DNA of 64,000 bases from Spirosoma endophyticum (GTDB lineage: Bacteria; Bacteroidota; Bacteroidia; Cytophagales; Spirosomataceae), in NCBI RefSeq assembly GCF_900112365.1, contig NZ_FOLQ01000001.1, positions 1,199,031-1,263,030 of the forward strand, in the 5' to 3' direction. Of this stretch, positions 1-8,706 are shown one piece after another. Position 1 is the stretch's first letter. Each line of letters starts with the position of its first letter. Position numbers and translations under genes: made by a program. Below the pieces are notes generated by a model that searched no databases, was not told the origin of the DNA, and saw nothing but the letters and a program-made list of their open reading frames with translations.

Positions 1-212
1 ATGGCACCATCTTCCACGTCGCAGATATAACCAACTTCAGCACCGGGCAATTTCGAGAAGAGTCCCGCCAGCCAGCTTCCCCGCGACTGCGTGCCAATCA
101 AGCCAATAATCACCTTTTCACTCGGCGCGTTTCGCCCATAAATCGAAAAGGGTAAAATCTGCGTTGCAAGGCCGGCAACGGCGGTATTCTGGACAAACTC
201 TCGGCGATTCAT
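1..212 (-). CDS. Gfo/Idh/MocA-family oxidoreductase, N-terminal part (cut by window edge)
   Basis: The first 70 codons of a minus-strand gene are present; the rest lies before the window. It starts MNRREFVQN, with twin arginines followed by a hydrophobic stretch (AVAGLATQILPF), so it is probably exported by the Tat pathway. Residues about 33-47 read KVIIGLIGTQSRGSW, the start of a Rossmann fold with GxxGxxxRG as in the Gfo/Idh/MocA NAD(P)-dependent dehydrogenases; Bacteroidota have many Tat-exported members that act on sugars. The substrate cannot be told. The ATG at 212 is the only start in frame near the Tat signal. About 200 bp without a recognisable signal separates it from the divergent ABC exporter gene. 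Confidence 0.75.
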   Translation of the reverse strand, partial: MNRREFVQNTAVAGLATQILPFSIYGRNAPSEKVIIGLIGTQSRGSWLAGLFSKLPGAEVGYICDVEDGA

Positions 213-415
213 GGCGATGGTTATGCAGGTGATTACGCAAGAAAGCGACTACGAGCGACATTTTTACTCAATACGTTGTCTGGCTGGTTCAGGAAACGGC
301 CCACCGCAGAGGCAGCCTGGAGCAAGCTATATGTTATCGTCGACAAGACAAAAACTGAAACGTTCGGCTTAAAAACACTGTTACACTTCTGAACTCGCCA
401 TTATTAAGTTTCCCC

Positions 416-2176
416 GTGAACGAAGAACAAAAAAGCGGCCGAATTTTCGATCTGGCCATCCTCCGACGGCTCTATGCGTTTGTAAAGCCTTATCAGGCAC
501 GCTTTTATTCCCTAATCGGCATCATTTTGTTGTCGGCCTGTCTGGCGCCGTTGGCCCCTTTGCTCATTCGCTATACTATTGATAATGTTATTGCGCAGGG
601 CGATTATAAGCAGCTTACACAGATGTTGATCGTGATGATTGGTGTTCTGGTGGTACAAGCGATTGTGCAGTTTTCCAATACGTATCTGTCGGGATGGCTG
701 GGTCAGTACGTTATCCGCGATATTCGGGTACAGTTATACCAAAAGATTCTTCATCTCCGGCTTAAATTTTTCGATAATACACCTATCGGCCGCCTGGTGA
801 CCCGTTCCATTTCGGATGTGGAAACGCTGGCTGATGTGTTCAGTGAAGGCATGGCCGCCATTGCGGGCGACATCCTGCAATTGATCCTGATTATCGGTGT
901 GATGTTTTATACCGACTGGAGATTAGCCGCTATCAGTCTGTCCACGATTCCGCTAATGCTGTTCAGTACGTATGTTTTTAAGGAAAAGATCAAAAAATCG
1001 TTCAATGAAGTACGCACGGCGGTAGCAAATCTGAACTCGTTTGTGCAGGAGCATATCACGGGCATGAACATCGTCCAGATATTTGGCAGCGAAAAAATTG
1101 AAGCCGAGAAGTTCCGACTTATAAATGACGAGCATCGCCAGGCCAACATCCGTTCCATCTGGTATTATTCGGTCTATTACCCCGTTGCCGATATTATTTC
1201 TGCCGTTGCCGTTGGTTTAGTCGTTTGGTACGGTGCCAAGCAGATCGTCAATTCCGACGTTACCTTCGGTACTGTCACGGCGTTTGTTATGTTCATCAAC
1301 CTGTTTTTCCGCCCCATTCGGATGCTGGCTGACCGGTTCAACACGCTCCAGATGGGCATCGTCAGCACCGACCGGATTCTGAAGTTGCTGGATAGTGACG
1401 AATTTACGGTTAACAACGGCACGTTCGCACCAACGGCGATCAAAGGAGAAGTTGAATTTAAGAACGTTTGGTTCGCTTATAACAACGAAGACTGGGTACT
1501 TCGCGACATTTCCTTCAAAGCGAAAGCAGGCGAAACCGTTGCCTTCGTAGGGGCAACCGGCGCGGGCAAATCGTCCATCATTAACCTGTTAAGCCGGTTC
1601 TACGATATTAACAAAGGTGAAATTGAGATTGATGGGATCGATGTTCACGAGTATGAACTCGGCCATCTTCGCCGAAATATTGGTGTTGTTCTGCAAGACG
1701 TTTTTCTCTTTTCAGACACCATCGAGAACAACATTACCCTGGGCGACAAGAGCATTAGCCGGGAGACAATCGTGGAAGCGGCCAGACTGGTTGGTGTTCA
1801 CGACTTCATTGAGCGATTGCCGGGTGGCTATGAGTACAACGTAATGGAACGTGGTTCAACGCTTTCGGTTGGACAACGGCAGTTGATTTCGTTCGTACGA
1901 GCGATGGTACAGAACCCTAAGATTATTGTCCTCGATGAAGCGACCTCATCGGTCGATACAGAAACCGAGGAAATGATTCAGGATGCCATCAGCAAGCTCA
2001 TGAAGGGACGTACCGCCGTCGTGATTGCCCACCGCTTATCAACGATTCAAAAAGCCAACAACATCATCGTCGTTGACAAAGGACGTATCGTTGAGCAAGG
2101 CAATCATGAAGAATTGCTCCAACAGGAGGGCTTTTACGCCAACCTCTACCGAATGCAGTATAAGGAAATGGTGTAA
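416..2176 (+). CDS. MsbA-type ABC exporter, fused permease and ATPase
   Basis: A 586-residue half-transporter with the type IV ABC exporter layout: a six-helix membrane domain (about residues 25-305) and a nucleotide-binding domain (about 345-586). Walker A is GATGAGKS (379-386), the signature is LSVGQ (483-487), Walker B is IIVLDEA (503-509) and the switch histidine lies in IAHRLST. It should work as a homodimer that exports a lipid, peptide or drug; the family does not fix the substrate. The start is GTG at 416, since no ATG lies in frame before the first membrane helix. The second signature glycine is valine, which I believe is usual for Bacteroidota members of this group and so not a defect. 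Confidence 0.9.
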   Translation: MNEEQKSGRIFDLAILRRLYAFVKPYQARFYSLIGIILLSACLAPLAPLLIRYTIDNVIAQGDYKQLTQMLIVMIGVLVVQAIVQFSNTYLSGWLGQYVIRDIRVQLYQKILHLRLKFFDNTPIGRLVTRSISDVETLADVFSEGMAAIAGDILQLILIIGVMFYTDWRLAAISLSTIPLMLFSTYVFKEKIKKSFNEVRTAVANLNSFVQEHITGMNIVQIFGSEKIEAEKFRLINDEHRQANIRSIWYYSVYYPVADIISAVAVGLVVWYGAKQIVNSDVTFGTVTAFVMFINLFFRPIRMLADRFNTLQMGIVSTDRILKLLDSDEFTVNNGTFAPTAIKGEVEFKNVWFAYNNEDWVLRDISFKAKAGETVAFVGATGAGKSSIINLLSRFYDINKGEIEIDGIDVHEYELGHLRRNIGVVLQDVFLFSDTIENNITLGDKSISRETIVEAARLVGVHDFIERLPGGYEYNVMERGSTLSVGQRQLISFVRAMVQNPKIIVLDEATSSVDTETEEMIQDAISKLMKGRTAVVIAHRLSTIQKANNIIVVDKGRIVEQGNHEELLQQEGFYANLYRMQYKEMV

Positions 2177-2182
2177 ACCCGT

Positions 2183-2533
2183 TTACTTACCGAAAATTCG
2201 TTCCTCTTCTTCGGGTCCGGCTCCAGATGTACCTTCTGTAATCACATCGTGACCGGAAACATTGGGTTTCTCATTCATCGGGCCGGGGCCAGTGCCATCA
2301 AGGGCATAAGCAATCGAATCAGCTAAATTGTCGGGAGCTAATTTAGCCGGGGTATCTTCGGATGGATGTTCCTCTTTCCTGACGGATTCAGGATATTGCT
2401 CTCCAGCCTCTTGGTTGATTACTTCCTCATCGGCATTCGGATCGTTTTCCATACCGGTTGGCACCGCACCGGCGGACCGACGATTGGAACCGCTGCTGGT
2501 CAATTCGCTGGAATCAGGGCTGAAATATCGCAT
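2183..2533 (-). CDS. Small acidic hypothetical protein
   Basis: A 116-residue protein starting MRYFSPDSSEL at the ATG at 2533; an upstream TTG would add eight residues. It has no signal peptide or membrane helix. The middle is rich in Asp, Glu, Pro, Gly and Asn, and looks disordered, ending PEEEERIFGK. I do not recognise the family. It lies convergent to the ABC exporter with a gap of six bases. The continuous frame and reasonable codon usage suggest a real gene, but there is no functional evidence. Confidence 0.5.
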   Translation of the reverse strand: MRYFSPDSSELTSSGSNRRSAGAVPTGMENDPNADEEVINQEAGEQYPESVRKEEHPSEDTPAKLAPDNLADSIAYALDGTGPGPMNEKPNVSGHDVITEGTSGAGPEEEERIFGK

Positions 2534-2633
2534 AGTTATCGATGCGTTTGATTTCACCTATAACTGATACGGTGGCTCAGCTGTTTGAAAAAGTCTGCAC
2601 AGCCGTTCATTGGCAAGCTGACTCTGACAAAAC

Positions 2634-2867
2634 TCACAAGGTGACTATACCTACTTTTACCGCCCATAGAGCCAGGACAACCCGACTTTTTAGATTAAGA
2701 CGTATAAAAAGATTTTCTCGATAGCCATCCACCGTACGCGGGCTGACGCACATGCGATCGGCAATTTGTGCGTATGTCAATTCGGAACATGCCAACTGAA
2801 GAAATTGGCGTTCGCGCTGATTTAATGGGATTGTGTTTTGAGGAAGAGTGGCAGTAAACTGATTCAT
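2634..2867 (-). CDS. Stand-alone LuxR-type helix-turn-helix protein
   Basis: A 77-residue protein that is almost entirely a LuxR/GerE DNA-binding domain: LNQRERQFLQLACSEL, then TYAQIADRMCVSPRTVDGY (helix-turn-helix), then ENLFIRLNLKSRVVL. No receiver or ligand domain precedes it, so it cannot be controlled by phosphorylation of its own chain. It lies divergent to the TPR histidine kinase, with about 280 AT-rich bases between the starts that hold a 14-bp palindrome and the repeated 46-bp motif. It may act as an auxiliary regulator of the neighbouring two-component genes; that is inference. The ATG at 2867 is the first in frame. Confidence 0.75.
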   Translation of the reverse strand: MNQFTATLPQNTIPLNQRERQFLQLACSELTYAQIADRMCVSPRTVDGYRENLFIRLNLKSRVVLALWAVKVGIVTL

Positions 2868-3024
2868 GAAACAAAGAAGGTTAATTGTTCATAATAGATT
2901 AGTCATAATTGCTAGGTGGTAACAATAAGTAACTTATATCTTCAATATTAGAGCATTATTAAGGTGGTGTGGATAGAAATAGAATCGTGTTACAATTCGA
3001 TAAGCAGTTGCTTACACATGTCAA

Positions 3025-3038
3025 AGGTCTATAGACCT
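3025..3038. promoter_or_regulatory. 14-bp perfect palindrome, candidate operator
   Basis: AGGTCTATAGACCT is a perfect palindrome in the divergent gap between the LuxR-type protein and the histidine kinase. Its place between two regulator genes makes it a candidate binding site for a dimeric regulator. No second copy was seen in the window. Confidence 0.35.
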
Positions 3039-3049
3039 GGATTATTTGC

Positions 3050-3095
3050 AAATCCCTGATTATGACTATTTTGCATCCTGTAATTTAAGGATATT
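3050..3095 (+). repeat. 46-bp promoter-like motif, copy 1 (kinase promoter)
   Basis: This stretch matches 6451-6496 without gaps at 37 of 46 positions. The shared parts are AAATCCC-GATT at the left and GCATCCT-TAATTTAAGGA at the right. It lies 55 bases before the kinase ATG in the same direction, so it is probably the kinase promoter, with the AAATC/GATT dyad as regulator site and TAATTTAAG as a weak -7 element. Confidence 0.5.
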
Positions 3096-3149
3096 CGCCG
3101 TTGGGAAATAAAATTAGACTACGTAAGTTTGTCTAAAATCCGCACGCCC

Positions 3150-5141
3150 ATGAAAAAACTGCTACTCTTTTTATGCTTATTAGCGCAGATAGGTTTTTCT
3201 CAGACAAGTCGGATCGATAGCCTGAAACGGGAGCTAAGAATACTGGATAAGCAACCAAATGGATATAGCAAGGACACGTTGCAATTCAAAATTCTGAAGG
3301 CTATTATGAGAGATTATGCTGATGTGAACATCGATTCTTCATCTCACTATAATACGCTGATAATTGAACTATGTAGCAATCCGAAACTCCAGAAAGAACT
3401 CATTTATGCCTATCAGTTTGCGGGTTATCTCTTTCAGGTACGGGGTGATTATTCTCAAAGTATACTGTATCACTACAAGGCTCTTCCACTCGCTGAAAAA
3501 TTGAGACAGTATACCCGCGTGGCGGCATCACTTGGGTGGTTGGCCCATGCCTATACCAGCCTTAAAGACTATGCGAAGGCAGAAAAACTTTCTCAACAGG
3601 GATTAACGGTTCTTAAACAACACCCGGATACGTATGATGCGTATGTTCACGCAACAATTCTGAATGTACTGGGGGCTATGTATCGGGGCCAAAGTAAATT
3701 CACAAATGCACTGAAAGTTAATCAGGAGATGTATGAGTTGTCAAGACGTCATCATGTGTTGTGGTATGAAGCCCAGGGCTTACATACGATCGGATGGGAC
3801 TACATGGAAATGGGCAATAGAACTAAACCACTCGACTATTACCAAAGCGCATTAGTTCTAGCCCGCAAAATAGGTAGTGCCGATTTAGAAGAAAGTATTT
3901 TGCTTCATATCGCTGATGTGTACATCCAGCAGAAAAAATGGTCAAAGGCTTTAAAGTATTGTAATTGGGCTAGACAAACAGCCATCCATTTAAAAAATAG
4001 TAGCATAGTCGCGGAAGCCGACGAAAAGCTTTATACTATTTTTAAGCAGCTTAATGAACCAGCCAAAGCCCTGAAAGCCTACGAAGACTTTGTCATACTA
4101 AGGGACAGTTTGTCGAAAGAGAAGACTCAACAACGTATTGAAATGTTACAGGCTCAGTATGACAATGTACAGAAAACAAACGCGTTGCAAAATGAGCGAG
4201 TGAAACGACTGGCTGAGAAAAATCGGAATCAGCAATTGGCGCAGACGCGGAATGGGCTATTTATCGGTATGATAGTGATATTGCTCATCACAGCTTTACT
4301 CGTTTGGAACAACAGACGACTACAAGCCAAGAACCGGAAAATTGACCAGCAGAGAGCCTTACTCGAAAGCGCCAGGAAGCAGCTTACCAATATTAATAAA
4401 ACCCTGGAAACAAGAGTACAGGAGCGTACGGAAGAACTTCTTAATGCAAATAAAGAACTGATTCAAACAAATGAGAGAATAAAAGCCGCTCTTTTTAAAG
4501 GTCAAACGATTGAGCGTAAGCGTGTGGCTCTTGAGCTTCATGATAATTTGAGCAGTTTGCTCAGCGCGGTGAACATGAGCATCCAATCGATTAATCCGCA
4601 GAACCTGTCGGAGCCAGAGCAATCCGTCTATCGAAATGTAAAACTTCTCATTCAAAACGCTTATGCGGAAGTACGAAATATTTCGCATAATATTCTACCC
4701 GCCGAACTTGAGCGGGAAGGGCTGGCGGCTACGTTGGCTACACTGATAAACCGACTGAATCAGAATTCAGCTTTGGTGTTTTCACTCACAGTAACTAGCC
4801 TACAGGAACGATTGCCGATAGAAATCGAATTCAATGTGTACAGCATTATACTGGAATTAATTAACAACGTCATCAAACACGCGAAAGCTACTACTGTCGG
4901 CATACGTATTTTCCGGACCGACATAGGTGTCAACCTATCCGTTACAGACGATGGCGTGGGTATGAGCTTAAACCGTGGTGCACAGGGCATTGGCCTTCAA
5001 AATATTCAGACTCGCCTGGACTCCCTTGGTGGAACATTTGACATTATGATGCCAGCAGAAAAAGGTACTCGTATGGTCATAAAAATCCCCATTGAAACGG
5101 TTCATGTCAATGGGGATGTAAGCTCTTCAGTAATAGGTTAG
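3150..5141 (+). CDS. TPR-containing sensor histidine kinase (HisKA_3 type)
   Basis: A 663-residue kinase, starting at the ATG at 3150 because the signal peptide MKKLLLFLCLLAQIGFSQ begins there; an upstream TTG would only add seven residues. Residues about 20-330 form tetratricopeptide repeats in the periplasm, 369-386 is a single membrane helix, about 395-450 a coiled coil, and the HisKA_3 dimerisation domain has the phospho-acceptor in LELHDNLSS (His464). The ATPase domain shows LELINNVIKHA (N box), VTDDGVGM and GIGLQNI. Such kinases phosphorylate NarL/LuxR-type regulators, and one lies nearby on the opposite strand (5596-6237). The signal is unknown. Divergent from the LuxR-type gene. Confidence 0.92.
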   Translation: MKKLLLFLCLLAQIGFSQTSRIDSLKRELRILDKQPNGYSKDTLQFKILKAIMRDYADVNIDSSSHYNTLIIELCSNPKLQKELIYAYQFAGYLFQVRGDYSQSILYHYKALPLAEKLRQYTRVAASLGWLAHAYTSLKDYAKAEKLSQQGLTVLKQHPDTYDAYVHATILNVLGAMYRGQSKFTNALKVNQEMYELSRRHHVLWYEAQGLHTIGWDYMEMGNRTKPLDYYQSALVLARKIGSADLEESILLHIADVYIQQKKWSKALKYCNWARQTAIHLKNSSIVAEADEKLYTIFKQLNEPAKALKAYEDFVILRDSLSKEKTQQRIEMLQAQYDNVQKTNALQNERVKRLAEKNRNQQLAQTRNGLFIGMIVILLITALLVWNNRRLQAKNRKIDQQRALLESARKQLTNINKTLETRVQERTEELLNANKELIQTNERIKAALFKGQTIERKRVALELHDNLSSLLSAVNMSIQSINPQNLSEPEQSVYRNVKLLIQNAYAEVRNISHNILPAELEREGLAATLATLINRLNQNSALVFSLTVTSLQERLPIEIEFNVYSIILELINNVIKHAKATTVGIRIFRTDIGVNLSVTDDGVGMSLNRGAQGIGLQNIQTRLDSLGGTFDIMMPAEKGTRMVIKIPIETVHVNGDVSSSVIG

Positions 5142-5153
5142 TAACCGAACCGG

Positions 5154-5561
5154 TTAGTTGGTCCCTGATCCACTACCCGTTGGCGGGCCCGTTGACGTCA
5201 TGTTCGGCATGTTTACTGGTGTTTTAGTAATCTCATTATAGGTAGTAGGGAAGAAACCTGTCAACTCTCCGTTTTCATATTTGGCCTTATCACACTCGAT
5301 AATCAAATCCAAAAACAAGGGTTTTATTACTTTAGTATTTTCCTCAATGATGGGAAGTAGGTTTATTGGTGGTTTACGTTTTCCTGATTCATCCAGAAAG
5401 GCAACCTGAACGGTATCTCCCTCTATTATAATGTGTGCAGGACCTTGTAATAAAATATATACATCTGTATCTTCTTCAGCTACAAGCGCCTGTCTACCAG
5501 GAGATTCCTCGGCAGTTGATAATTTCGATTTAGCATCATCAGAGGGGGATTGGGTCTCCAT
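5154..5561 (-). CDS. Hypothetical protein downstream of the response regulator
   Basis: A 135-residue protein beginning METQSPSDDAK at the ATG at 5561; a longer version from 5621 would overlap the regulator gene. The first 30 residues are polar and probably disordered, residues about 32-80 are predicted strand-rich (VYILLQGPAHIIIEGDTVQVAFLD), and the tail ends in Gly, Ser and Thr. No signal peptide. I do not recognise the family. It follows the response regulator by 34 bases on the same strand, so the two may share a transcript, and it is convergent to the kinase. Confidence 0.5.
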   Translation of the reverse strand: METQSPSDDAKSKLSTAEESPGRQALVAEEDTDVYILLQGPAHIIIEGDTVQVAFLDESGKRKPPINLLPIIEENTKVIKPLFLDLIIECDKAKYENGELTGFFPTTYNEITKTPVNMPNMTSTGPPTGSGSGTN

Positions 5562-5595
5562 TGTTTGAGCATTGATTAAAAATAAAATGATTTGG

Positions 5596-6237
5596 TTAAA
5601 TAATCTGAAATTTGATAGCATACTTCACTAAGCCGATCGTCGTTTGAACACCCAATTTCTGCATCAGGTGTTTACGGTGCGTTTCAACGGTGGTAGGGCT
5701 AATGAATAATCGCTCAGCAATCTGCGTTCCTGAGTACTCTTGAGCAATCAGTTTCAGTACGTCCAGTTCCCGTTGCGTAATGGCTATTTTCTGAGGCTTC
5801 CCGGCATCAGGTATTAGCTCGATGCCCGCTTCATTCGCCAGTTGCATTAGCACTTGTTCGCTGTAAAACTTATTCCCTTTAGCAATCATACTCAAAGCAG
5901 TTTCCAATTCGCTGCGTTCGGCATTTTTCAGTACATACCCGTCAGCTCCGGCACGAATGGCCTCTTTGATCGCTTCGGGTTGGTCAGCCACTGTCAGTAA
6001 GCAAATTTTTACGTGGGGAAACCGCTCACGGAGTTGAAGCGTCAGTTCAATCCCTCCCATAACGGGCATCTGCACATCAGAAACGACGAGCGTTATGTCC
6101 GGTTCAATTTCCAGTGCCGTTAACACCTGTCGACCATTAGTGTGTTTCGATACGACCTCAACTCCATCTATACTCGACAGCAGCATAGCAATGCCATCCA
6201 GCAAAATCCGATGATCGTCCGCTACAAGAATTCGCAT
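5596..6237 (-). CDS. NarL/FixJ-type response regulator
   Basis: A 213-residue two-domain regulator. The receiver (about 1-120) has the acidic pair ADDH at 6-9, the phospho-acceptor Asp54 in VVSDVQMP, and Lys104 in YVLKNAE. The LuxR helix-turn-helix (about 151-213) reads ITQRELDVLKLIA, then QIAERLFISPTTVETHRKHL. The ATG at 6237 is chosen over an upstream TTG because the receiver fold starts at MRILVADDH. The likely partner is the TPR histidine kinase at 3150-5141, which is of the class that pairs with this family. Its probable target sites include the dyads in the 46-bp motifs, which is inference. Confidence 0.92.
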   Translation of the reverse strand: MRILVADDHRILLDGIAMLLSSIDGVEVVSKHTNGRQVLTALEIEPDITLVVSDVQMPVMGGIELTLQLRERFPHVKICLLTVADQPEAIKEAIRAGADGYVLKNAERSELETALSMIAKGNKFYSEQVLMQLANEAGIELIPDAGKPQKIAITQRELDVLKLIAQEYSGTQIAERLFISPTTVETHRKHLMQKLGVQTTIGLVKYAIKFQII

Positions 6238-6343
6238 GGGTGTGGCTGGCAATGACAAATCGATTGTAATCTGATAAATAAAGTACTAAAAGTCAACTTT
6301 CTGTAAATCAGCATGGTGATAATATACTTATAGACGTACAGAG

Positions 6344-6389
6344 GCTCACTTAGCAAAGCCGGTCCTTCTTCCGGCCTTACACAGTGAGC
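6344..6389. other. Two-tier stem-loop upstream of the response regulator
   Basis: GCTCACT (6344-6350) pairs with AGTGAGC (6383-6389), and inside it GCCGG (6358-6362) pairs with CCGGC (6371-6375). It lies about 107 bases upstream of the regulator start in a 345-base gap without a gene. It has no T run, so it is not an obvious terminator. Confidence 0.4.
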
Positions 6390-6450
6390 GGAAAAGTCTA
6401 CGATGTGGATGAATTACTGCTGTAAAGTTCCCAACTTTTGTACCGCCCGG

Positions 6451-6496
6451 AAATCCCCGATTTCCATGATTTCGCATCCTATAATTTAAGGACATT
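6451..6496 (+). repeat. 46-bp promoter-like motif, copy 2
   Basis: Second copy of the motif at 3050-3095 (37 of 46 positions). Here the left part is a clean dyad: GGAAATC (6449-6455), three bases, GATTTCC (6459-6465). It points away from the response regulator and only 26 bases before a strong terminator, so if active it would drive a transcript of roughly 50-60 nt. Confidence 0.5.
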
Positions 6497-6521
6497 TTAG
6501 TTGATAGATCAGGTACAATGC

Positions 6522-6550
6522 AAAACGCCCGGCACAGAGCCGGGCGTTTT
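6522..6550. terminator. Strong intrinsic terminator, bidirectional
   Basis: AAAACGCCCGGC (6522-6533) pairs perfectly with GCCGGGCGTTTT (6539-6550) around a 5-base loop, with T runs on both strands. It can end the CNNM/CBS gene transcript coming from the right and any transcript started at the 6451-6496 motif from the left. Confidence 0.85.
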
Positions 6551-6582
6551 TACTTTATGGTTTACGGATGATACGTAGCGAT

Positions 6583-7872
6583 TTATTCTTCAGCGAACTT
6601 CTTCACCAGAATCTTGTCAATTCGGCTTTTATCCATGTCCATAATCTCAAAACGATACGTATGCCAGACAAACGTTTCGCCCGTTTGAGGGATGTCTTTT
6701 AGGATATGGAGCGCGAAACCTCCCAACGTATCAAAACCAGTCAGGTCGCGTCGGGCTTGCGCTGTAATATTAATCGAGAAATACGATAAAAAGTCCTCGA
6801 ACGGCAATTGGGCATCAATTAAAAAGCTGCCGTCTTCACGCTCCCGAATTTCATAATCGGAATGGATATCATCGTTGATGTCGCCTACCAGTACGTCCAG
6901 AATATCATTAAGCGTAATCACGCCCAGCACGCCACCATACTCGTCAACAATGACGCCAACGTATTGCCGACGCTCCCGGAAACGCTCAAGTACCTGATAC
7001 GCTTTGTTGTTTTCAGGAATGAAAAGCACGTCACGCTTCATGCCGTTCAGGCGGGCCAGCTCGGTATCCAGGTCTTTACCCAAGAAATCTTTCGTATAAA
7101 TTAAGCCCACAACTTCATCGACACCCCCATTACAGAGCGGATAAACAGAGTGTTTATGCTCCAGAATCCGCGCTTTATTTTCGGCGAGATCGTCCTCTAA
7201 ATCAAGGTAAACGATTTCCTGTCGGTTGGTCATGAGCGATGTAATTTTACGGTCGCCTAGCTGGAATACGTTCTGAACAATCTCCTGTTCAATTTCCTCA
7301 ATGGCCCCGCCCGACGTTCCTTCCTGAATTAAGCTTTTAATCTCTTCTTCCGTCACCGCACTTTCGTTAGGCTTAACATTCAGGACTTTAAGCAATAAAT
7401 CACTTGAAATTGTGAGTAAAGCAATAAAGGGAGAGGTCAGTTTAGAAAGCACATTCATGGGCGCAGCCATTGTTTTGGCAATGCCCTCGGGGTTTGAAAG
7501 ACCAATGCGCTTGGGAACCAGTTCACCAAACACAAGCGAGAAATAGGTAAGAAACAGCAGCACAATCACTACGGCAACCGTATGCGCGTAAGGACGTATC
7601 AGTTCAATTTGAGCAACAAAGTTCTGGACATCGGTCGTTAACGTATCGCCGGAAAAAATACCGAGCAAAATACCGATCAGCGTAATGCCGATCTGTACGG
7701 TTGACAGAAATCGATTGGGCGAATTAGATAGATCCAGCGCAGCCTGTGCCTGGCGGTCCCCATTCTTGGCGGCTGATTCTAACTTGGATTTACGGGATGA
7801 AACTAAAGCGATTTCTGACATAGAGAACACCCCGTTCAACAGTGTCAGTAGTACTATTATAAGAAGTTCCAC
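6583..7872 (-). CDS. CNNM/CBS/CorC_HlyC membrane protein (hemolysin family)
   Basis: A 429-residue protein of the HlyC/CorC family. The CNNM membrane domain (about 1-180, with motifs SEIALVSSRK and LVFGELVPKR) is followed by two CBS domains (about 200-330) and a CorC_HlyC domain (about 345-425). Relatives are linked to magnesium and cobalt handling; a haemolytic role is not expected. The start is the GTG at 7872, giving MELLIIVLLTLLNG; the frame is open upstream but reads into the divergent Nudix gene's leader. The terminator at 6522-6550 follows. A paralogue lies at 30377-31666. Confidence 0.85.
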   Translation of the reverse strand: MELLIIVLLTLLNGVFSMSEIALVSSRKSKLESAAKNGDRQAQAALDLSNSPNRFLSTVQIGITLIGILLGIFSGDTLTTDVQNFVAQIELIRPYAHTVAVVIVLLFLTYFSLVFGELVPKRIGLSNPEGIAKTMAAPMNVLSKLTSPFIALLTISSDLLLKVLNVKPNESAVTEEEIKSLIQEGTSGGAIEEIEQEIVQNVFQLGDRKITSLMTNRQEIVYLDLEDDLAENKARILEHKHSVYPLCNGGVDEVVGLIYTKDFLGKDLDTELARLNGMKRDVLFIPENNKAYQVLERFRERRQYVGVIVDEYGGVLGVITLNDILDVLVGDINDDIHSDYEIREREDGSFLIDAQLPFEDFLSYFSINITAQARRDLTGFDTLGGFALHILKDIPQTGETFVWHTYRFEIMDMDKSRIDKILVKKFAEE

Positions 7873-7989
7873 AAAGGGATATGATTGGCCTGGTGCAAAA
7901 ATAAAGAAACTGAACTTGTTTCTAATAGGTTCGGTCGTGCGCAGAACGTCAGTTTTGCTACTTTTACGCTTCGAAACACTCTTGTCCCG

Positions 7990-8706
7990 ATGATTGTCTT
8001 CATTAACGACCGCCCCATAAAGCTCGTTGGCCCTAAAGCTGCTTCTCAATTAATTGCCCCAATAGGTCGTATTCCGGCCAATCGTCAGGCATATATCGAC
8101 TATGATCATATTGTCGATGCTCGTTTGGAAGCACTAAAAGAAGATGCTTTACAGGGTCACTTGCTGGTACTCAACGCTACACCATCTACCGTTGGAAAAC
8201 TGCTTGCCTTACTTCAGAAAACCAATGCCAAGCCGCTGCTATCGGTTACGTTAGGGTGTCTTGATAAGGATGCCTGCGAAGAAGCCATCAAAAAACCATT
8301 CAAAATTATTAAAGCTGCAGGTGGCGTCGTCATTAAAGGCAACAAAATGCTGCTTATGTTCCGGCGGGGTGTTTGGGATCTACCAAAGGGGAAATTAGAC
8401 GATGGCGAATCGTCGCGAAAAGCTGCTGTTCGCGAGGTACAGGAGGAAACCGGCGTCCGGGCAACCCTGGGCGAACGCATCTGCACCACCTGGCATACCT
8501 ACAACCTCAACGGAAACCGTATCCTGAAACGTACCAAATGGTATCGGATGACGGTGCTGGATGATAGCCGTATGGCTCCTCAAGCCGAAGAAGACATTGA
8601 GAAGCTAGCCTGGTTAGACCGAAAAGAGACGAAACTCGCCCTCACAAACTCGTTCAGTTCAATCCGATACGTCATTGACGCCGTTAATCAGCTGGTGAGT
8701 CAGTAG
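7990..8706 (+). CDS. Nudix hydrolase with N-terminal extension
   Basis: A 238-residue protein. The Nudix box G-x5-E-x7-REVQEETGV spans residues 134-156 (GKLDDGESSRK then AAVREVQEETGV), preceded by WDLPKGK, so it should hydrolyse a nucleoside diphosphate linked to another group. The first 105 residues (MIVFINDRPIKLVG onwards) are a separate domain found in Bacteroidota relatives, of unknown use. The ATG at 7990 begins that conserved stretch; the earlier open frame overlaps the leader of the divergent CNNM gene. Its 3' end overlaps coaD by 23 bases tail to tail. Confidence 0.85.
   Translation: MIVFINDRPIKLVGPKAASQLIAPIGRIPANRQAYIDYDHIVDARLEALKEDALQGHLLVLNATPSTVGKLLALLQKTNAKPLLSVTLGCLDKDACEEAIKKPFKIIKAAGGVVIKGNKMLLMFRRGVWDLPKGKLDDGESSRKAAVREVQEETGVRATLGERICTTWHTYNLNGNRILKRTKWYRMTVLDDSRMAPQAEEDIEKLAWLDRKETKLALTNSFSSIRYVIDAVNQLVSQ

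Noticed and set aside
1896..1910. LSVGQ instead of LSGGQ in the ABC exporter signature as a loss of function
   Set aside because: The rest of the ATPase is intact and, as far as I recall, this substitution is common among Bacteroidota exporters of this group.
6518..6571. Short open frame ATGCAAAACGCC... of 17 codons after the second 46-bp motif
   Set aside because: It runs through both arms of the terminator and has no sign of coding bias; a short RNA or no product is more likely.
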